Below are positions 1-8,971 of a DNA stretch of 64,000 nucleotides, piece after piece (the first letter of the stretch is position 1; every line of letters begins with the position of its first letter). Where the stretch lies: assembly GCF_000744785.1 (NCBI RefSeq), contig NZ_JQMO01000002.1, forward strand, positions 682,001-746,000, given 5' to 3'. The notes beneath the pieces were generated by a model. The model searched no databases. It was not told the DNA's origin and worked only from the letters and a program-made list of their open reading frames with translations. Made by a program: the position numbers and the translations under genes. The DNA is from Kitasatospora azatica KCTC 9699. GTDB taxonomy: Bacteria; Actinomycetota; Actinomycetes; Streptomycetales; Streptomycetaceae.

Positions 1-647
1 GCGAGCGCCACGAAGTTGACCGCGAAGCCCACCGCGCCGAGGCCGATCACGGCGCCGACCACCATGGCCCGGCTGCGGCCGGCTGCGGATACGGCGAGTG
101 CGGGGCCGGTCAGGCTCAGCGCGAAGCCGCAGCCCAGCAGTCCCGCCGCGAAGACCCCGCTGAGCGGCACCGCCCGGTGCAGCTGCGGCGATAGCGCCAC
201 GCCGGCCGCCACCGTCAGCGTCGCGGCCGCGTTGAGCAGCACCACGACCAGGGCCAGGGCCGCCGTCCGTTCGGCCAGCAGCCGGTTCCGCGAGACCGGA
301 CGGACCATCAGCAGCTCGACGGTGCCCGACTCGACGTCGGCGGCCACCGCGGCGGCGGCCAGCGAGCCGATCGCGGTGAGCTGCATCGCGATCCAGAACG
401 GGTGCACCAGACCGGCGCCCAGCAGTCCGGGGTAGCTGGCGATCGAGACCGCGCCGGTCGAGCCGCTGAACGCCTTGAAGGCGCCCGGCGGGTTGCGGCC
501 GCCGCCGGCGAAGAGCTGGCCGGGGGTGATGGTGTCGGAGATGACCACGATCAGCGTCTCGAACACGACCATGCCCAGGACCAGGGCCAGCAGCATCCGC
601 CGCCGCCGGTACAGGGCCAGCCAGAGCAGCGGGAACCGGCTTCTCAT
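1..647 (-). CDS. ABC transporter permease, partial at window edge
   Basis: Minus-strand frame open from an ATG at 647 to the left edge, so only the N-terminal ~215 residues are visible. The product starts with a basic stretch (MRSRFPLLWLALYRRRR) and then alternates hydrophobic segments with short loops, including residues like ESGTVELLMVRPVSRNRLLAER that are typical of ABC-2 type permeases whose loop mentions removal of strain on the membrane fold. Its ATG overlaps the TGA of the upstream ATPase gene (ATGA), and GGAGGAG sits just before it, so the two are translationally coupled. Membrane half of an exporter; substrate unknown. C-terminus lies outside the window. Confidence 0.85.
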   Translation of the reverse strand, partial: MRSRFPLLWLALYRRRRMLLALVLGMVVFETLIVVISDTITPGQLFAGGGRNPPGAFKAFSGSTGAVSIASYPGLLGAGLVHPFWIAMQLTAIGSLAAAAVAADVESGTVELLMVRPVSRNRLLAERTAALALVVVLLNAAATLTVAAGVALSPQLHRAVPLSGVFAAGLLGCGFALSLTGPALAVSAAGRSRAMVVGAVIGLGAVGFAVNFVAL

Positions 648-1585
648 CGCTCCTCCCCTTGCTCGTCCCGCTGCTCGTCCCGCTGCTCGCTGCGGTACAG
701 GTCGAGGAACGCCTCGTCCAACCCGGCCTCCTCCACCGTCAGGTCCGTCACCGGCAGCGCCAGCAGCCCGCGCAGCGCCGCCACCAGCTCGTGCGGCGGC
801 ACCAGCAGCTCCACCCGGTCGCCCTGCCAGCGCGGCGACCACCGGTCCGCGACGCCGAGCGGCCGCCGGCCCAGCCCGTCGGCGAAGACCAGCCGCACCT
901 TGCGGGCCCGCGCCTCGCGCAGCCCGGCGACGCTCTGCACGGTGACCAGCCGCCCGTCCCGGATGATCGCCACCCGCCGGCAGGTCCGCTGCACCTCGGG
1001 CAGCACATGGCTGGAGAGCAGCACGGTGCGTCCGGCCGCCTCGGCCTCGGCCAGCAGCTCGAAGAAGGTCTCCTGCACCAGGGGATCCAGGCCCTCGGTC
1101 GGCTCGTCGAGCACCACCAGCTCCGGATCGTGCTGGAACGCCTGGACCAGTCCGAGCTTCTGTTTCATGCCCCGCGAGTACTCCCGCACCGCCCGGTCCA
1201 GCGCCGACTCGGACAGGGCCAGGCGGCGGCACAGCTCGGCCTGACGGGGCGTCGGCGCCCCCTGCAGGTCGGCCAGCAGCCGCAGGGTCTGACGTCCGGT
1301 CAGCTCGGGGTAGAGCCGCAGCTCGCCGGGCAGGTAGCCGAGGGCGGGCGCCAGCCGGCGGTGCTCGGCGACCGGGTCCAGGCCGAGCACCCGCACCCGC
1401 CCCTCGGTCGGGCGCAGCAGGCCGACCAGGCAGCGCAGCGTGGTGGTCTTGCCCGCGCCGTTCGGTCCGAGGAAGCCGAACACCTCGCCGGGGTCGACGG
1501 TGATGTCGAGCCGCTCGACTCCGACGGTGCGGCCGTAGCGTTTGGTCAGCGCGCCGACTTCGATCACGGCTGCCGGATCTGTCAC
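644..1585 (-). CDS. ABC transporter ATP-binding protein
   Basis: 314-residue ATPase. Walker A GPNGAGKTT at residues 40-48, signature YSRGMKQKL and Walker B LVVLDEPTEGLDP are all intact, followed by a switch-His region (LLSSHV). A C-terminal ~90-residue domain after the nucleotide-binding fold is usual for DrrA/CcmA-like exporters and ends in a charged RDEQ repeat. I choose the GTG at 1585 because GAGGAG lies 9 nt upstream; a longer frame to 1663 has no such site. Couples to the downstream permease by ATGA overlap, giving a two-gene export system; drug or lipid export is likely but the substrate cannot be read from sequence. Confidence 0.93.
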   Translation of the reverse strand: MTDPAAVIEVGALTKRYGRTVGVERLDITVDPGEVFGFLGPNGAGKTTTLRCLVGLLRPTEGRVRVLGLDPVAEHRRLAPALGYLPGELRLYPELTGRQTLRLLADLQGAPTPRQAELCRRLALSESALDRAVREYSRGMKQKLGLVQAFQHDPELVVLDEPTEGLDPLVQETFFELLAEAEAAGRTVLLSSHVLPEVQRTCRRVAIIRDGRLVTVQSVAGLREARARKVRLVFADGLGRRPLGVADRWSPRWQGDRVELLVPPHELVAALRGLLALPVTDLTVEEAGLDEAFLDLYRSEQRDEQRDEQGEER

Positions 1586-1667
1586 GGATCCACGCTCCTC
1601 GGCGGTGCCGGCCCCGTCCGTCGCTGGATACCCGGCGGCCCCGCCCAGGAAACGGCTCAGCAACGGC

Positions 1668-2798
1668 TCAGGAAACGAACCGCACCTCGTGCGCCGCGGC
1701 CTGCGGCGCCGCGAAGGCGAGCAGGCGCTCGGCCTCGGCCTGGGCCTGGCGCTGCGCGGTGCGGCTCAGCGCGGTGAACGGTTTCAGTACCGCCGCCGTC
1801 CGCCCGGGTTCCCGGGTGAGCTGCCAGCAGCCGGCGACGAAGCCGTCCACCAGGACGGTGCCCTGCACGATGCCGTTCCGGCTCATCACCAGCGGGCGGT
1901 AGGGCTCGGGGAGCACGCGGGTGCGGTCGGCGTGCGAGAGCAGCAGGTTGTCGAAGGGGGCCGCCAGCCGGACGGGCGCCTCGGTCGCCGGGTCCGGACG
2001 GGGCGCGTCCGGCAGGTCGTACAGCGCCCGGCCCCGCTCGTCGCGGAACTCCAGCAGCCCCGGGCGCAGCCGCTTGAGCACCGCCGTGAGCCCGGTCAGT
2101 CCGGACCACTTCTGGATGTCCGCGACGGTCGCCGGGCCGAAGGCGGCCAGATAGCGCGAGACCAGCCGGTCGAGCGCGGCCTGCTGGTCCGCCGGCGCCG
2201 TGAGCGGGCGGCCGAGCCACTGTTCGGCGGTGGTGTGCGCGGCGGCGCCGCTGGTCTGCCAGAGGCCGCGCGGCGGGACCTGGACCAGCGCGAGCCGGGC
2301 GCGCAGCACCTGGGCCAGCGCCGCGGGGTCGCGCCCGGGGTGGTCGGCGGCGAGCAGGGCGCCGAGTTCCTGGAAGGTGCGCGGCTCGGCCTCGACCAGG
2401 GCCCGGCCGCGTTCGGTCAGCGCGTCCAGGTCCAGGCCGGTCAGCCGAGCGCCGAAGTTTCCGCGCAGGGCCTGGTCGAGGACGGGCTGGAAGAGCGGGC
2501 GCAGCCGCAGGCAGTCCGCGGCGGTGACCAGGTGGATGGTGCCGCGCTGCAGTCCGAGCCGGACCAGGCCGCGGTTCTCGATCAGCGCGCTCAGCTGCTC
2601 GGGGCGGAACTCGCGCAGCCGGGACCAGAGGCCGTAGTACGGCGGGTCGGTGGCCTGTGCCTGCAGCCCGATCAGGTGCTCCGTCAACTGTTCGGGGGTC
2701 AGCTGTTCGGGCGTCAGGTCGACCGGGGTGAGCAGGTGTTGACGGGCCAGCAGCGCCCGGTTCAGCGCCCGCGGGCCGAGGACGGGCGGCTCGGTCAT
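1668..2798 (-). CDS. winged-helix DNA-binding domain protein (AlkX/YcaQ-like HTH_42 family)
   Basis: 376 residues beginning MTEPPVLGPRALNRALLARQ. The opening LNRALLARQHLL and the later LIGLQAQATDPPYYGLWSRL are typical of the DUF1006/HTH_42 crosslink-repair-like family common in actinomycetes; the C-terminal half carries SRNGIVQGTVLVDGFVAG, another conserved block. In characterised relatives these proteins bind or unhook damaged DNA, but this subgroup is not characterised, so the role is inferred. Its ATG overlaps the TGA of the upstream phosphodiesterase gene (ATGA at 2795-2798), indicating a two-gene operon. Not a transcription factor by position. Confidence 0.8.
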   Translation of the reverse strand: MTEPPVLGPRALNRALLARQHLLTPVDLTPEQLTPEQLTEHLIGLQAQATDPPYYGLWSRLREFRPEQLSALIENRGLVRLGLQRGTIHLVTAADCLRLRPLFQPVLDQALRGNFGARLTGLDLDALTERGRALVEAEPRTFQELGALLAADHPGRDPAALAQVLRARLALVQVPPRGLWQTSGAAAHTTAEQWLGRPLTAPADQQAALDRLVSRYLAAFGPATVADIQKWSGLTGLTAVLKRLRPGLLEFRDERGRALYDLPDAPRPDPATEAPVRLAAPFDNLLLSHADRTRVLPEPYRPLVMSRNGIVQGTVLVDGFVAGCWQLTREPGRTAAVLKPFTALSRTAQRQAQAEAERLLAFAAPQAAAHEVRFVS

Positions 2799-3520
2799 CC
2801 GCGCCCGGCCTGGCCCGCGCGGCGGGCGGACCGGTCGAGTTCGGAGCGCAGCACGCCGATCCGGTTGGAGGTCACCGAGGCGGCGCCGAGCTCGCACATC
2901 CGGCGCATGGTGCGCCGCAGGTCCACCGTCCAGGTGCTGACCAGCAGGCCCGCGGCGCCGGCCCGCTCCACCAGGGCCCGGTCCACCAGGCCGAACGGCG
3001 GGTTGAGGTAGCGCGGGCGCAGGTCGGCGAGCAGCGTCGGGGCCGGCAGGGTGGGCTGCTTCCAGGTGAGCGCGATCGGCACCTCGGCGGCCAGTTCGCG
3101 GACCGCGAGCATTGCGGTGGCGGGGCCGCAGAAGAGCACCTGCTCCTCGGCGCCGAGCTCGGTGACGGCCTGCCAGGCGGCTGCGGCGGGGCCCGGCTCG
3201 TCCAGGTCGATGAGCAGTCGGCCGGCCGGGGACTCGGCGGTGAGCTTGAGCGCCTCGGTCAGGGTCGGCACGCTCTGGCCGGCCTCGAAGCGCTGGTCGG
3301 CCAGTTGAGCGCTGGTCAGCGCGCCGACCGGGCGGTCCAGGCCCCACAGGCGCTTCAGGGTGGGGTCGTGCAGCAGCACCGGGACCCGGTCGCGGGTCAG
3401 CTGGACGTCCACCTCGACGGCGTCGGCGCCGGCGGCGAAGGCGGCGGCGATCGAGGGGAGGGTGTTCTCGCGGAACCGGTACGGGTCGCCGCGGTGCGCG
3501 ACAGCCAGGGTGCGGGTCAT
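2795..3520 (-). CDS. glycerophosphodiester phosphodiesterase
   Basis: 241 residues. The GDPD signature is complete: AHRGD near residue 9, PENT-like RENTLPSI, and the metal ligands in AVEVDVQLTRD, followed by LHDPTLKRL with the second active-site His. Family members hydrolyse glycerophosphodiesters to glycerol-3-phosphate and an alcohol. No signal peptide, so probably cytoplasmic. Length matches the compact bacterial UgpQ-type enzymes. Overlaps the next gene by 4 nt. Confidence 0.92.
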   Translation of the reverse strand: MTRTLAVAHRGDPYRFRENTLPSIAAAFAAGADAVEVDVQLTRDRVPVLLHDPTLKRLWGLDRPVGALTSAQLADQRFEAGQSVPTLTEALKLTAESPAGRLLIDLDEPGPAAAAWQAVTELGAEEQVLFCGPATAMLAVRELAAEVPIALTWKQPTLPAPTLLADLRPRYLNPPFGLVDRALVERAGAAGLLVSTWTVDLRRTMRRMCELGAASVTSNRIGVLRSELDRSARRAGQAGRG

Positions 3521-3602
3521 CGGGCGACACTCCAGAGCCAGGGGGCCATCAGGGCCGACAACGGGCCGTCAGGTCCAGGGGTCATCAGGGTCCGACAGGG
3601 GA

Positions 3603-4019
3603 TCAGCTGCGCTCGATCATCACATTGGTGGACTTGATGACCGCGATCGCGGGGGCTCCTGGCACCAGGCCCAGCTCCTCGGCGGAGTCCCGGCTGATCA
3701 ACGAGACCACCCGGAACGGCCCGGCCTGGATCTCCACCTGGGCGGCCACATCGCCGAGCACCACCTGCGTGACGATGCCGGGGAACCGGTTGCGCGCCGA
3801 GGACGGGCGCCCCTCGGCCTCGGCCGCGCCCGGCTTGGCCAGCTCGCGGGCGAAGGCCGCCAGCTGCTCGCCGGGGATGATCCGATGCCCGTGCTCGTCG
3901 CGCTCGGCCGCCACCCGACCGGCGTCGACCCAGCGGCGCATGGTGTCGGAGCTGACGCCGAGCATGGCTGCGGCCTCACCGATGCGGTAGTGGTTGACGG
4001 ACCGGCCCGGCTGGCCCAT
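3603..4019 (-). CDS. HTH (excisionase/MerR-like) plus TOBE molybdate-type binding protein
   Basis: 138 residues. The first ~50 (YRIGEAAAMLGVSSDTMRRWVDAGR) form a MerR/excisionase-type DNA-binding helix-turn-helix; the last ~65 (RNRFPGIVTQVVLGDVAAQVEIQAGPFRVVSLISRDSAEELGL) form a single TOBE/Mop fold of the kind that binds molybdate or tungstate. AGGGAG stands 6 nt before the ATG at 4019. Such HTH-Mop proteins are thought to be molybdate-responsive regulators, but no mod transporter is adjacent, so the target is unknown. A longer upstream frame lacks a ribosome site. Confidence 0.85.
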   Translation of the reverse strand: MGQPGRSVNHYRIGEAAAMLGVSSDTMRRWVDAGRVAAERDEHGHRIIPGEQLAAFARELAKPGAAEAEGRPSSARNRFPGIVTQVVLGDVAAQVEIQAGPFRVVSLISRDSAEELGLVPGAPAIAVIKSTNVMIERS

Positions 4020-4120
4020 GGCGCTCCCTGAGGTCTCGGAGGTCGGGTGATCTACGGTGTTCCCATCCTGCCTCATCCGCGGACCGCAATTCGCCGCACC
4101 GCCCGGACTCGACACCGGGC

Positions 4121-5320
4121 TCAGCCACCACCGAAGAGGTCCCGGCAGACGGCGTCGGAGGCGGTCAGCACCGCGCCGCTGAGAATCGCGCCGCCGCCGG
4201 TGCTGCTGGCCCGGACCTCGGTCTGGAACGGCGACAGGGCGGCCAGCCGCTCGGCGACCCGGTCGGCGAGGGCGGCGCCACCGGCCCGGCCGATCTCGCC
4301 GCCGAGCACCACACAGCCCGGGTCGAGGATCACGCACACCGCCGTCGCGCCGAGCGCCACCCGTCCGGCGAGCTCGTCCAGGAAGGCTTCGCCCGTGGGG
4401 CCGGCCGCGATCGCCGCCAGCACGGCCGCCTCGGCCGCGGCGGCGTCGTCGGCGTCACCGGGCACCGGCAGTCGGTGCCTGCGGGCCAGCTCGCAGACCG
4501 CGCGGCTGCCGACCAGGCCGTGGAAGCCGCGGTCGCAGTCGTCCTTGCTGGGCAGCCAGTCGGTGCCCGGCACCGGCAGGAAGCCGATCTCCCCGGCGCC
4601 GCCGGAGGAGCCGCGGCGCAGCCGGCCGTCCAGCATCACGGCGGCGCCGGCGCCGTGGCCGAGCCAGAGCAGCACGAAGGTGTCGCGGTCGGTGGCCGCG
4701 CCGAGGCGGTGCTCGGCTATCCCGGCCAGGTTGACCTCGTTCTCCAGGATCACCTCGCCGGTCAGCCCGGTCCGCAGGGCGGCGACCAGCTCGGCGTGCC
4801 AGCTGAGCAGCGAGTCGGTGGAGTGCAGCTGGCCGGTGGCCGGCTCGACCAGTCCTGGTGCGCCGATCGCCACCGTGTGCAGCTCATCGGCGCCGGCCTG
4901 GCGGGCGGTCTCCAGCAGGGTGCGAAGGACCTGCTCGGGGAAGTCGGCGGGCGGGCCGCTGGGGTCCTCGGGGTCGACCGGCAGCGCGGCGGTGGCCAGG
5001 GTGCGGCCGGTCAGATCGGCGACGGTGAAGGTGACACCCACGTTGCGCACGTCGATGCCGGCCAGGTGGGCGCGGTCCGCGCGCAGGCCGTAGACCCGGG
5101 CGTTGGGCCCGCGGCGCTGTTCACCGCGCTCCCCCACGATGCTCACCAGGCCGCCGTGCTGGAGGCGTTCCAGCAGGTCGGCGACGGTGGGACGGGAGAG
5201 CCCGGTGAGGGTGCGCAGCTCGGTGGCGGTCAGCGGGCCGTGGCTGAGCAGCAGGTCGAGGGCCAGCCGGTCGTTGATCGCACGGGCGGTGCTGGGCGTG
5301 GCCGTGCGCGCTGTGGTCAT
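4121..5320 (-). CDS. ROK family transcriptional regulator
   Basis: 399 residues: an N-terminal winged helix (about 15-75, LTATELRTLTGLSRPTVADLLERL) followed by an actin-like ROK domain with the phosphate-binding GHGAGAAVMLDGRL and GAGEIG blocks. The zinc-binding CxCGxxGCxE cysteine cluster found in ROK sugar kinases is absent, and the usual NDAN is ENEVN, so a regulator rather than a kinase is more likely. Divergent from the MFS gene at 5424 with a clear inverted repeat between them. Ligand is probably a sugar or sugar phosphate by family. Confidence 0.9.
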   Translation of the reverse strand: MTTARTATPSTARAINDRLALDLLLSHGPLTATELRTLTGLSRPTVADLLERLQHGGLVSIVGERGEQRRGPNARVYGLRADRAHLAGIDVRNVGVTFTVADLTGRTLATAALPVDPEDPSGPPADFPEQVLRTLLETARQAGADELHTVAIGAPGLVEPATGQLHSTDSLLSWHAELVAALRTGLTGEVILENEVNLAGIAEHRLGAATDRDTFVLLWLGHGAGAAVMLDGRLRRGSSGGAGEIGFLPVPGTDWLPSKDDCDRGFHGLVGSRAVCELARRHRLPVPGDADDAAAAEAAVLAAIAAGPTGEAFLDELAGRVALGATAVCVILDPGCVVLGGEIGRAGGAALADRVAERLAALSPFQTEVRASSTGGGAILSGAVLTASDAVCRDLFGGG

Positions 5321-5345
5321 AGGAAGGTATCTTTCCAGATCTATC

Positions 5346-5366
5346 TATCAGGGTCCCTTCCTGATA
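5346..5366. promoter_or_regulatory. inverted repeat, candidate operator of the ROK regulator
   Basis: TATCAGG-N7-CCTGATA, perfect 7-bp arms, in an AT-rich 65-bp patch inside the 103-bp divergent gap between the ROK gene and the MFS transporter. The ATCTATCTATC stretch beside it makes this the least GC-rich spot in the area. Position fits control of both genes. Confidence 0.6.
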
Positions 5367-5423
5367 ATTTAGCAGCCGCCCCGCCACTTGCAGGCCGGGG
5401 CGTCGCCACGGGAGGGATCCGCC

Positions 5424-6626
5424 ATGCCGAAACCAGCTCACCCGCTCCGCCGCGCCCGGCTTAGCGTCGCCCTGGTCTTCGCCGTCCACGGCGCCGTCGC
5501 CGGCAGCTTCGCCACCCGGATCCCGGCCATCAAGGACCACCTGCACCTGAGCGCCGGACAGCTCGGACTGGCCCTGGTGATGCCCGCACTGGCCGCCTCC
5601 TTGGCGATGCCGCTGGCCGGCCGGGTCACCCACCGGCTCGGCACCCGGGCCGCGATCCGGCTGCTGCTGGCCCTGTGGTGCCTGGCGCTGGCGCTGCCCG
5701 CGCTGGCCCCCGGCCTGCCGTGGCTCTGCCTGGCGATGGCCGCCTTCGGCGCCACCGCGGGGATGGCCGACGTGGCGATGAACGCCGAGGGAGTCGAGGT
5801 CGAGCAGCGGATGGGCCGCTCGATCATGTCCGGGCTGCACGGCATGTGGAGCTGCGGCGGCCTGGTCGCCTCCGGCTTCGGCGCGCTGGCGGCACGTCAG
5901 CACCTGGACCCGCGGCTGCACCTGACGCTCGCGGCCGGTGTGCTGCTGGCCTGCGGCCAACTGGCCTGCGCCGGGCTGCTGGACGTACGCCCGGAGCCCG
6001 AGGCCGAGGCTCCGCCGCGGTTCTCGCTGCCGCCGCGCTCGGCGCTGCTGATCGGCCTGGTGGGCTTCTGCGCGGTCTTCGCGGAGGGCGCGGGAGCCGA
6101 CTGGTCGGGAGTCTACCTGCGGGACCTGACCGGCGCCGCCGCCGGGACGGCCGCCGCCGCCTACGCGGCCTTCGCCTTCACCATGACCGCGGCCCGGCTG
6201 GCCGGGGACGCGGTGGTGCGCCGACTCGGCCCGGTCCCGACCGTACGGCTCAGCGGCGCGGTGGCCACGCTCGGCGGCGTCCTGGTGGTGCTCGCGCGCA
6301 GCCCCGCGCTGGCGATCGCCGGCTTCGGGCTGCTCGGCATCGGGATCGCGGTGGCGGTGCCGCTGGCCTTCGCGGCAGCCGGTCACGCCGGCCCGAACCC
6401 GAGCCAGGCGATCGCGGGCGTCGCCACCATCACCTACACCTCGGGGCTGGTGGCACCGGCGATCATCGGGACGATCGCCCAGGGCAGCTCACTGCGGGTC
6501 TCGTTCGCCGTGGTCACCGCCCTGGTGGCGGCCCTGGTGTTGATCGCCGGGGCACTGCGCTCGGCGGCCCCGCTGCGGGCGGAGCAAGCCGCTCGAGAGG
6601 CCGCCGGCGACCGCGCGGGGGTCTGA
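5424..6626 (+). CDS. MFS transporter, YbjJ-like
   Basis: 400 residues, about 12 hydrophobic segments. The blocks FAVHGAVAGSFATRIPAIKDHL near the start, MADVAMNAEGVEVE and GRSIMSGLHGMWSCGG around residues 115-150 match the YbjJ branch of the major facilitator superfamily. Start at 5424 is set by GGGAGGG 8 nt upstream. Substrate unknown; the divergent ROK regulator suggests a sugar-linked signal controls it. Inner-membrane location. Confidence 0.9.
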   Translation: MPKPAHPLRRARLSVALVFAVHGAVAGSFATRIPAIKDHLHLSAGQLGLALVMPALAASLAMPLAGRVTHRLGTRAAIRLLLALWCLALALPALAPGLPWLCLAMAAFGATAGMADVAMNAEGVEVEQRMGRSIMSGLHGMWSCGGLVASGFGALAARQHLDPRLHLTLAAGVLLACGQLACAGLLDVRPEPEAEAPPRFSLPPRSALLIGLVGFCAVFAEGAGADWSGVYLRDLTGAAAGTAAAAYAAFAFTMTAARLAGDAVVRRLGPVPTVRLSGAVATLGGVLVVLARSPALAIAGFGLLGIGIAVAVPLAFAAAGHAGPNPSQAIAGVATITYTSGLVAPAIIGTIAQGSSLRVSFAVVTALVAALVLIAGALRSAAPLRAEQAAREAAGDRAGV

Positions 6627-6656
6627 GCAGGGGGCGGGTCCGGACGGCAGGTGCAT

Positions 6657-6662
6657 TACGCT
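6657..6662 (+). promoter_or_regulatory. -10 hexamer TACGCT, leaderless geometry
   Basis: TACGCT ends 6 nt before a GTG at 6669, so transcription would begin on the start codon itself. No good -35 is visible. Confidence 0.45.
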
Positions 6663-6668
6663 CGGCGG

Positions 6669-7334
6669 GTGCCCGTACCCGACCTGTTGCGACGCTTGGC
6701 GCGCTCCCGTTGGACCCGGCCCGCGCTGCTGGTGCTGCTGCTCGCGGCGGCGGCCGGCTCGGTCGCGTTCTGGGACCCGCGCGCGCTGGCCACGGGTGTC
6801 CCCGGGATCTGGCGGGCGCCGGTGTTCGTCGCCCTGTTCGCGCTCGGCACGCTGGCCTTCCTGCCCAAGCCCGCCCTCAGCGTCGCCGCCGGACTGCTCT
6901 TCGGCGCCCGCTGGGGCGTGCCGGTGGCGGTGCTCGGCACCACGGCCGGCGCGGCGCTGGCCTTCGGACTGGGACGCGGGCTCGGCCGGCAGGCGCTGCG
7001 GCCGCTGCTGCGCGGGCGGGCCCTGACGGCGCTGGACCGGCAGCTGACCGAGCGCGGCTTCCGCAGTGTGCTACTGATGCGCCTGGTCCCGGGCGTCCCG
7101 TTCCAGGCGGTGAACCTGGGCGCCGCGCTCTCCGGTGTGCGGCTCGGCCCGTACCTGGCGGCGACGCTGCTCGGCGTGCTCCCGGGAACCGCCGCCTACG
7201 TGGTCGCCGGCGCCTCGGCGGGCACCCCCGGCTCGCCCGCCTTCCTGGCCTCGAGCGCCGTGATCGTGCTGCTCGGGGTGCTCAGCCTGGCCGCCTTCCG
7301 GCGCGGCCGCCGCCGCAGCCCCGCGACGGCCTGA
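6669..7334 (+). CDS. VTT (TVP38/TMEM64, DedA-like) membrane protein
   Basis: About 221 residues with an N-terminal membrane anchor and a VTT/SNARE-associated core: LPKPALSVAAGLLFGARWG, LGRGLGRQ, and FRSVLLMRLVPGVPFQAVNLGAAL followed by GVLPGTAAYVVAG. Related proteins are involved in lipid scrambling or membrane homeostasis. The GTG at 6669 is preferred because a TANNNT -10 lies 6 nt upstream; an in-frame GTG at 6651 would add six residues. Ends in a basic RRGRRR tail. Confidence 0.85.
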   Translation: MPVPDLLRRLARSRWTRPALLVLLLAAAAGSVAFWDPRALATGVPGIWRAPVFVALFALGTLAFLPKPALSVAAGLLFGARWGVPVAVLGTTAGAALAFGLGRGLGRQALRPLLRGRALTALDRQLTERGFRSVLLMRLVPGVPFQAVNLGAALSGVRLGPYLAATLLGVLPGTAAYVVAGASAGTPGSPAFLASSAVIVLLGVLSLAAFRRGRRRSPATA

Positions 7335-7378
7335 GCCTCCCCCGCCTCACGTCCCACCCACCTCACGTCCCGCCCGAC

Positions 7379-8113
7379 TCACATCCCGCCGGCCACCCGC
7401 AGGATCGCGCCCGTGGTGTACGAGGCGTCCGGCGAGAGCAGCCAGGCGACCGCGCCGGCGATCTCCGCCGGCTGACCGGCCCGGCGCAGCGGGACGGTCG
7501 GGGCGACCCGGTCCGGGCGACCCGGCTCGCCGCCGAGTTGGTGGAACTCGGTCTCGATGGTGCCGGGCGAGACGGTGTTGACCCGGATCCCGGCCGGGCC
7601 GAGCTCCTTGGCCAGGCCGATGGTGAGCGCGTCGGTGGCGGCCTTGGTGGCCGCGTAGTGCACGTACTCGCCGGGGCTGCCCAGGGTGGCCGCCGCCGAG
7701 GAGACGTTGACGATGGCGCCGCCCCTGTCGAAGTCCTGCGCCGCGCGGCGGGCGCAGAGCAGGTAGCCGACCAGGTTGACGTCCACCACCCGGCGCAGGT
7801 CCTCGGTGCGCAGCTCGGCCAGCGGGCCCTGCCGACTGGTCACGCCCGCGTTGTTGACCAGCCCGGTCGCCGGGCCGAGTTGCTCGGCGGCCTGGTCGAA
7901 GAACCGCTCGACCTCGGCCTCCACGGCGGTGTCCAGCTGCAGCGCGACGGCCTTGGCGCCGGCCGCCCTGGCCTGCTCGGCCACCTGCTCGGCGGCTTGC
8001 GCGTCGCTGCGGTAGCCGATCGCGAGGTCGTGGCCGTCGGCTGCCAGACGCAGGCAGACCGCGGCGCCGATCCCGCGACCGCCGCCGGTGACCAAAGTGA
8101 CGGGGCGTGACAT
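7379..8113 (-). CDS. SDR family oxidoreductase
   Basis: 244 residues, classical short-chain dehydrogenase. Cofactor motif TGGGRGIG at residues 9-16, NNAG in the middle, active-site S and YxxxK as VSSAAATLGSP...YVHYAATKAA. SD GAGGAG 6 nt before the ATG. The closest family names would be FabG-like or glucose-1-dehydrogenase-like 3-oxoacyl/sugar reductases; the substrate is not evident. Divergent from the DinB gene. Confidence 0.9.
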   Translation of the reverse strand: MSRPVTLVTGGGRGIGAAVCLRLAADGHDLAIGYRSDAQAAEQVAEQARAAGAKAVALQLDTAVEAEVERFFDQAAEQLGPATGLVNNAGVTSRQGPLAELRTEDLRRVVDVNLVGYLLCARRAAQDFDRGGAIVNVSSAAATLGSPGEYVHYAATKAATDALTIGLAKELGPAGIRVNTVSPGTIETEFHQLGGEPGRPDRVAPTVPLRRAGQPAEIAGAVAWLLSPDASYTTGAILRVAGGM

Positions 8114-8200
8114 CCGTTGCTCCTCAGGCAGACTGTTCCTCGACCCTACCCCCGCGGAATTCGGTCGCCCGACGGCCCCGGCCCTGTCAGGATTGCGCCC

Positions 8201-8713
8201 ATGACCGACAGCGACGTCCGGATCGATCCGCCGATGGCCGCCGGCGAGCCCGCCATGCTCGCCAGTTGGCTCGACTTCCATCGCAAGACCCTGGCTCTGA
8301 AGTGCGCGGACCTGACCGACGAGCAGCTGAAGCAGCGGTCGGTCACGCCGTCCTCGCTGACCCTGCTCGGGCTGGTGCGGCACCTGGCCGAGGTGGAGCA
8401 CTACTGGTACCAGGTGGTGCTGCTCGGCGGGGAGCCCGTCAGTCTCTACTCCACCGAGGAGGACGCGGACTACGACTTCAACGGCGTGGACTCCGCCTCC
8501 GCGGCCGAGGCCTTCCAGACCTGGCGGCGCCAGATCGAGCTGGCCGAGCAGGCGGTGAGCGGTCTGCCGCTGGACACGGTGGCCAAGCGGCAGCGGCGCG
8601 GCACGGACGTGACGCTGCGTTGGATCCAGGTCCACATGATCGAGGAGTACGCCCGCCACAACGGGCACGCGGACCTGCTGCGGGAGGCGGTGGACGGCGT
8701 CACCGGAGACTGA
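8201..8713 (+). CDS. DinB family protein (DUF664)
   Basis: 170 residues beginning MTDSDVRIDPP. The four-helix DinB/YfiT-like fold is recognised by TLLGLVRHLAEVEHYWY with a metal-ligand His and by WIQVHMIEEYARHNGHADLLRE near the C-terminus supplying two more His. Such proteins include mycothiol-dependent enzymes in actinomycetes. CAGGAT stands 7 nt before the ATG, and no Shine-Dalgarno is seen, so the message may be leaderless. Confidence 0.88.
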   Translation: MTDSDVRIDPPMAAGEPAMLASWLDFHRKTLALKCADLTDEQLKQRSVTPSSLTLLGLVRHLAEVEHYWYQVVLLGGEPVSLYSTEEDADYDFNGVDSASAAEAFQTWRRQIELAEQAVSGLPLDTVAKRQRRGTDVTLRWIQVHMIEEYARHNGHADLLREAVDGVTGD

Positions 8714-8971
8714 CCCGACGTCAATTTCGCATTGCCGACCGAGCGATCGGGTGACGCTCGCGCTATGCGCGCAACCATCCGCCGACCTGCGGCGTCCGCC
8801 AAGGAGGAGAGCGGCGTGTGCCACCGGCACACGCCACAACCCGAACGGCGCGCCAGGGCGGGCGCCGAAGCGGTGATCAGTGCGATACTCGGACAGTTCC
8901 GGCGAGTGGATGACGCGTCAGTTGACCGCCCGAGAGACGGAACCGACCGGGACAGGACAGGGAGGCGCGGC

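Noticed and set aside
4121..5320. ROK protein as a sugar kinase
   Set aside because: The N-terminal winged helix is present and the CxCGxxGC zinc motif is missing.
8816..8832. GTGTGCC-ACC-GGCACAC hairpin as a separate leader peptide for the SepF-like gene
   Set aside because: The frame has no stop before the SepF start, so it is either an alternative start of the same gene or a chance hairpin.
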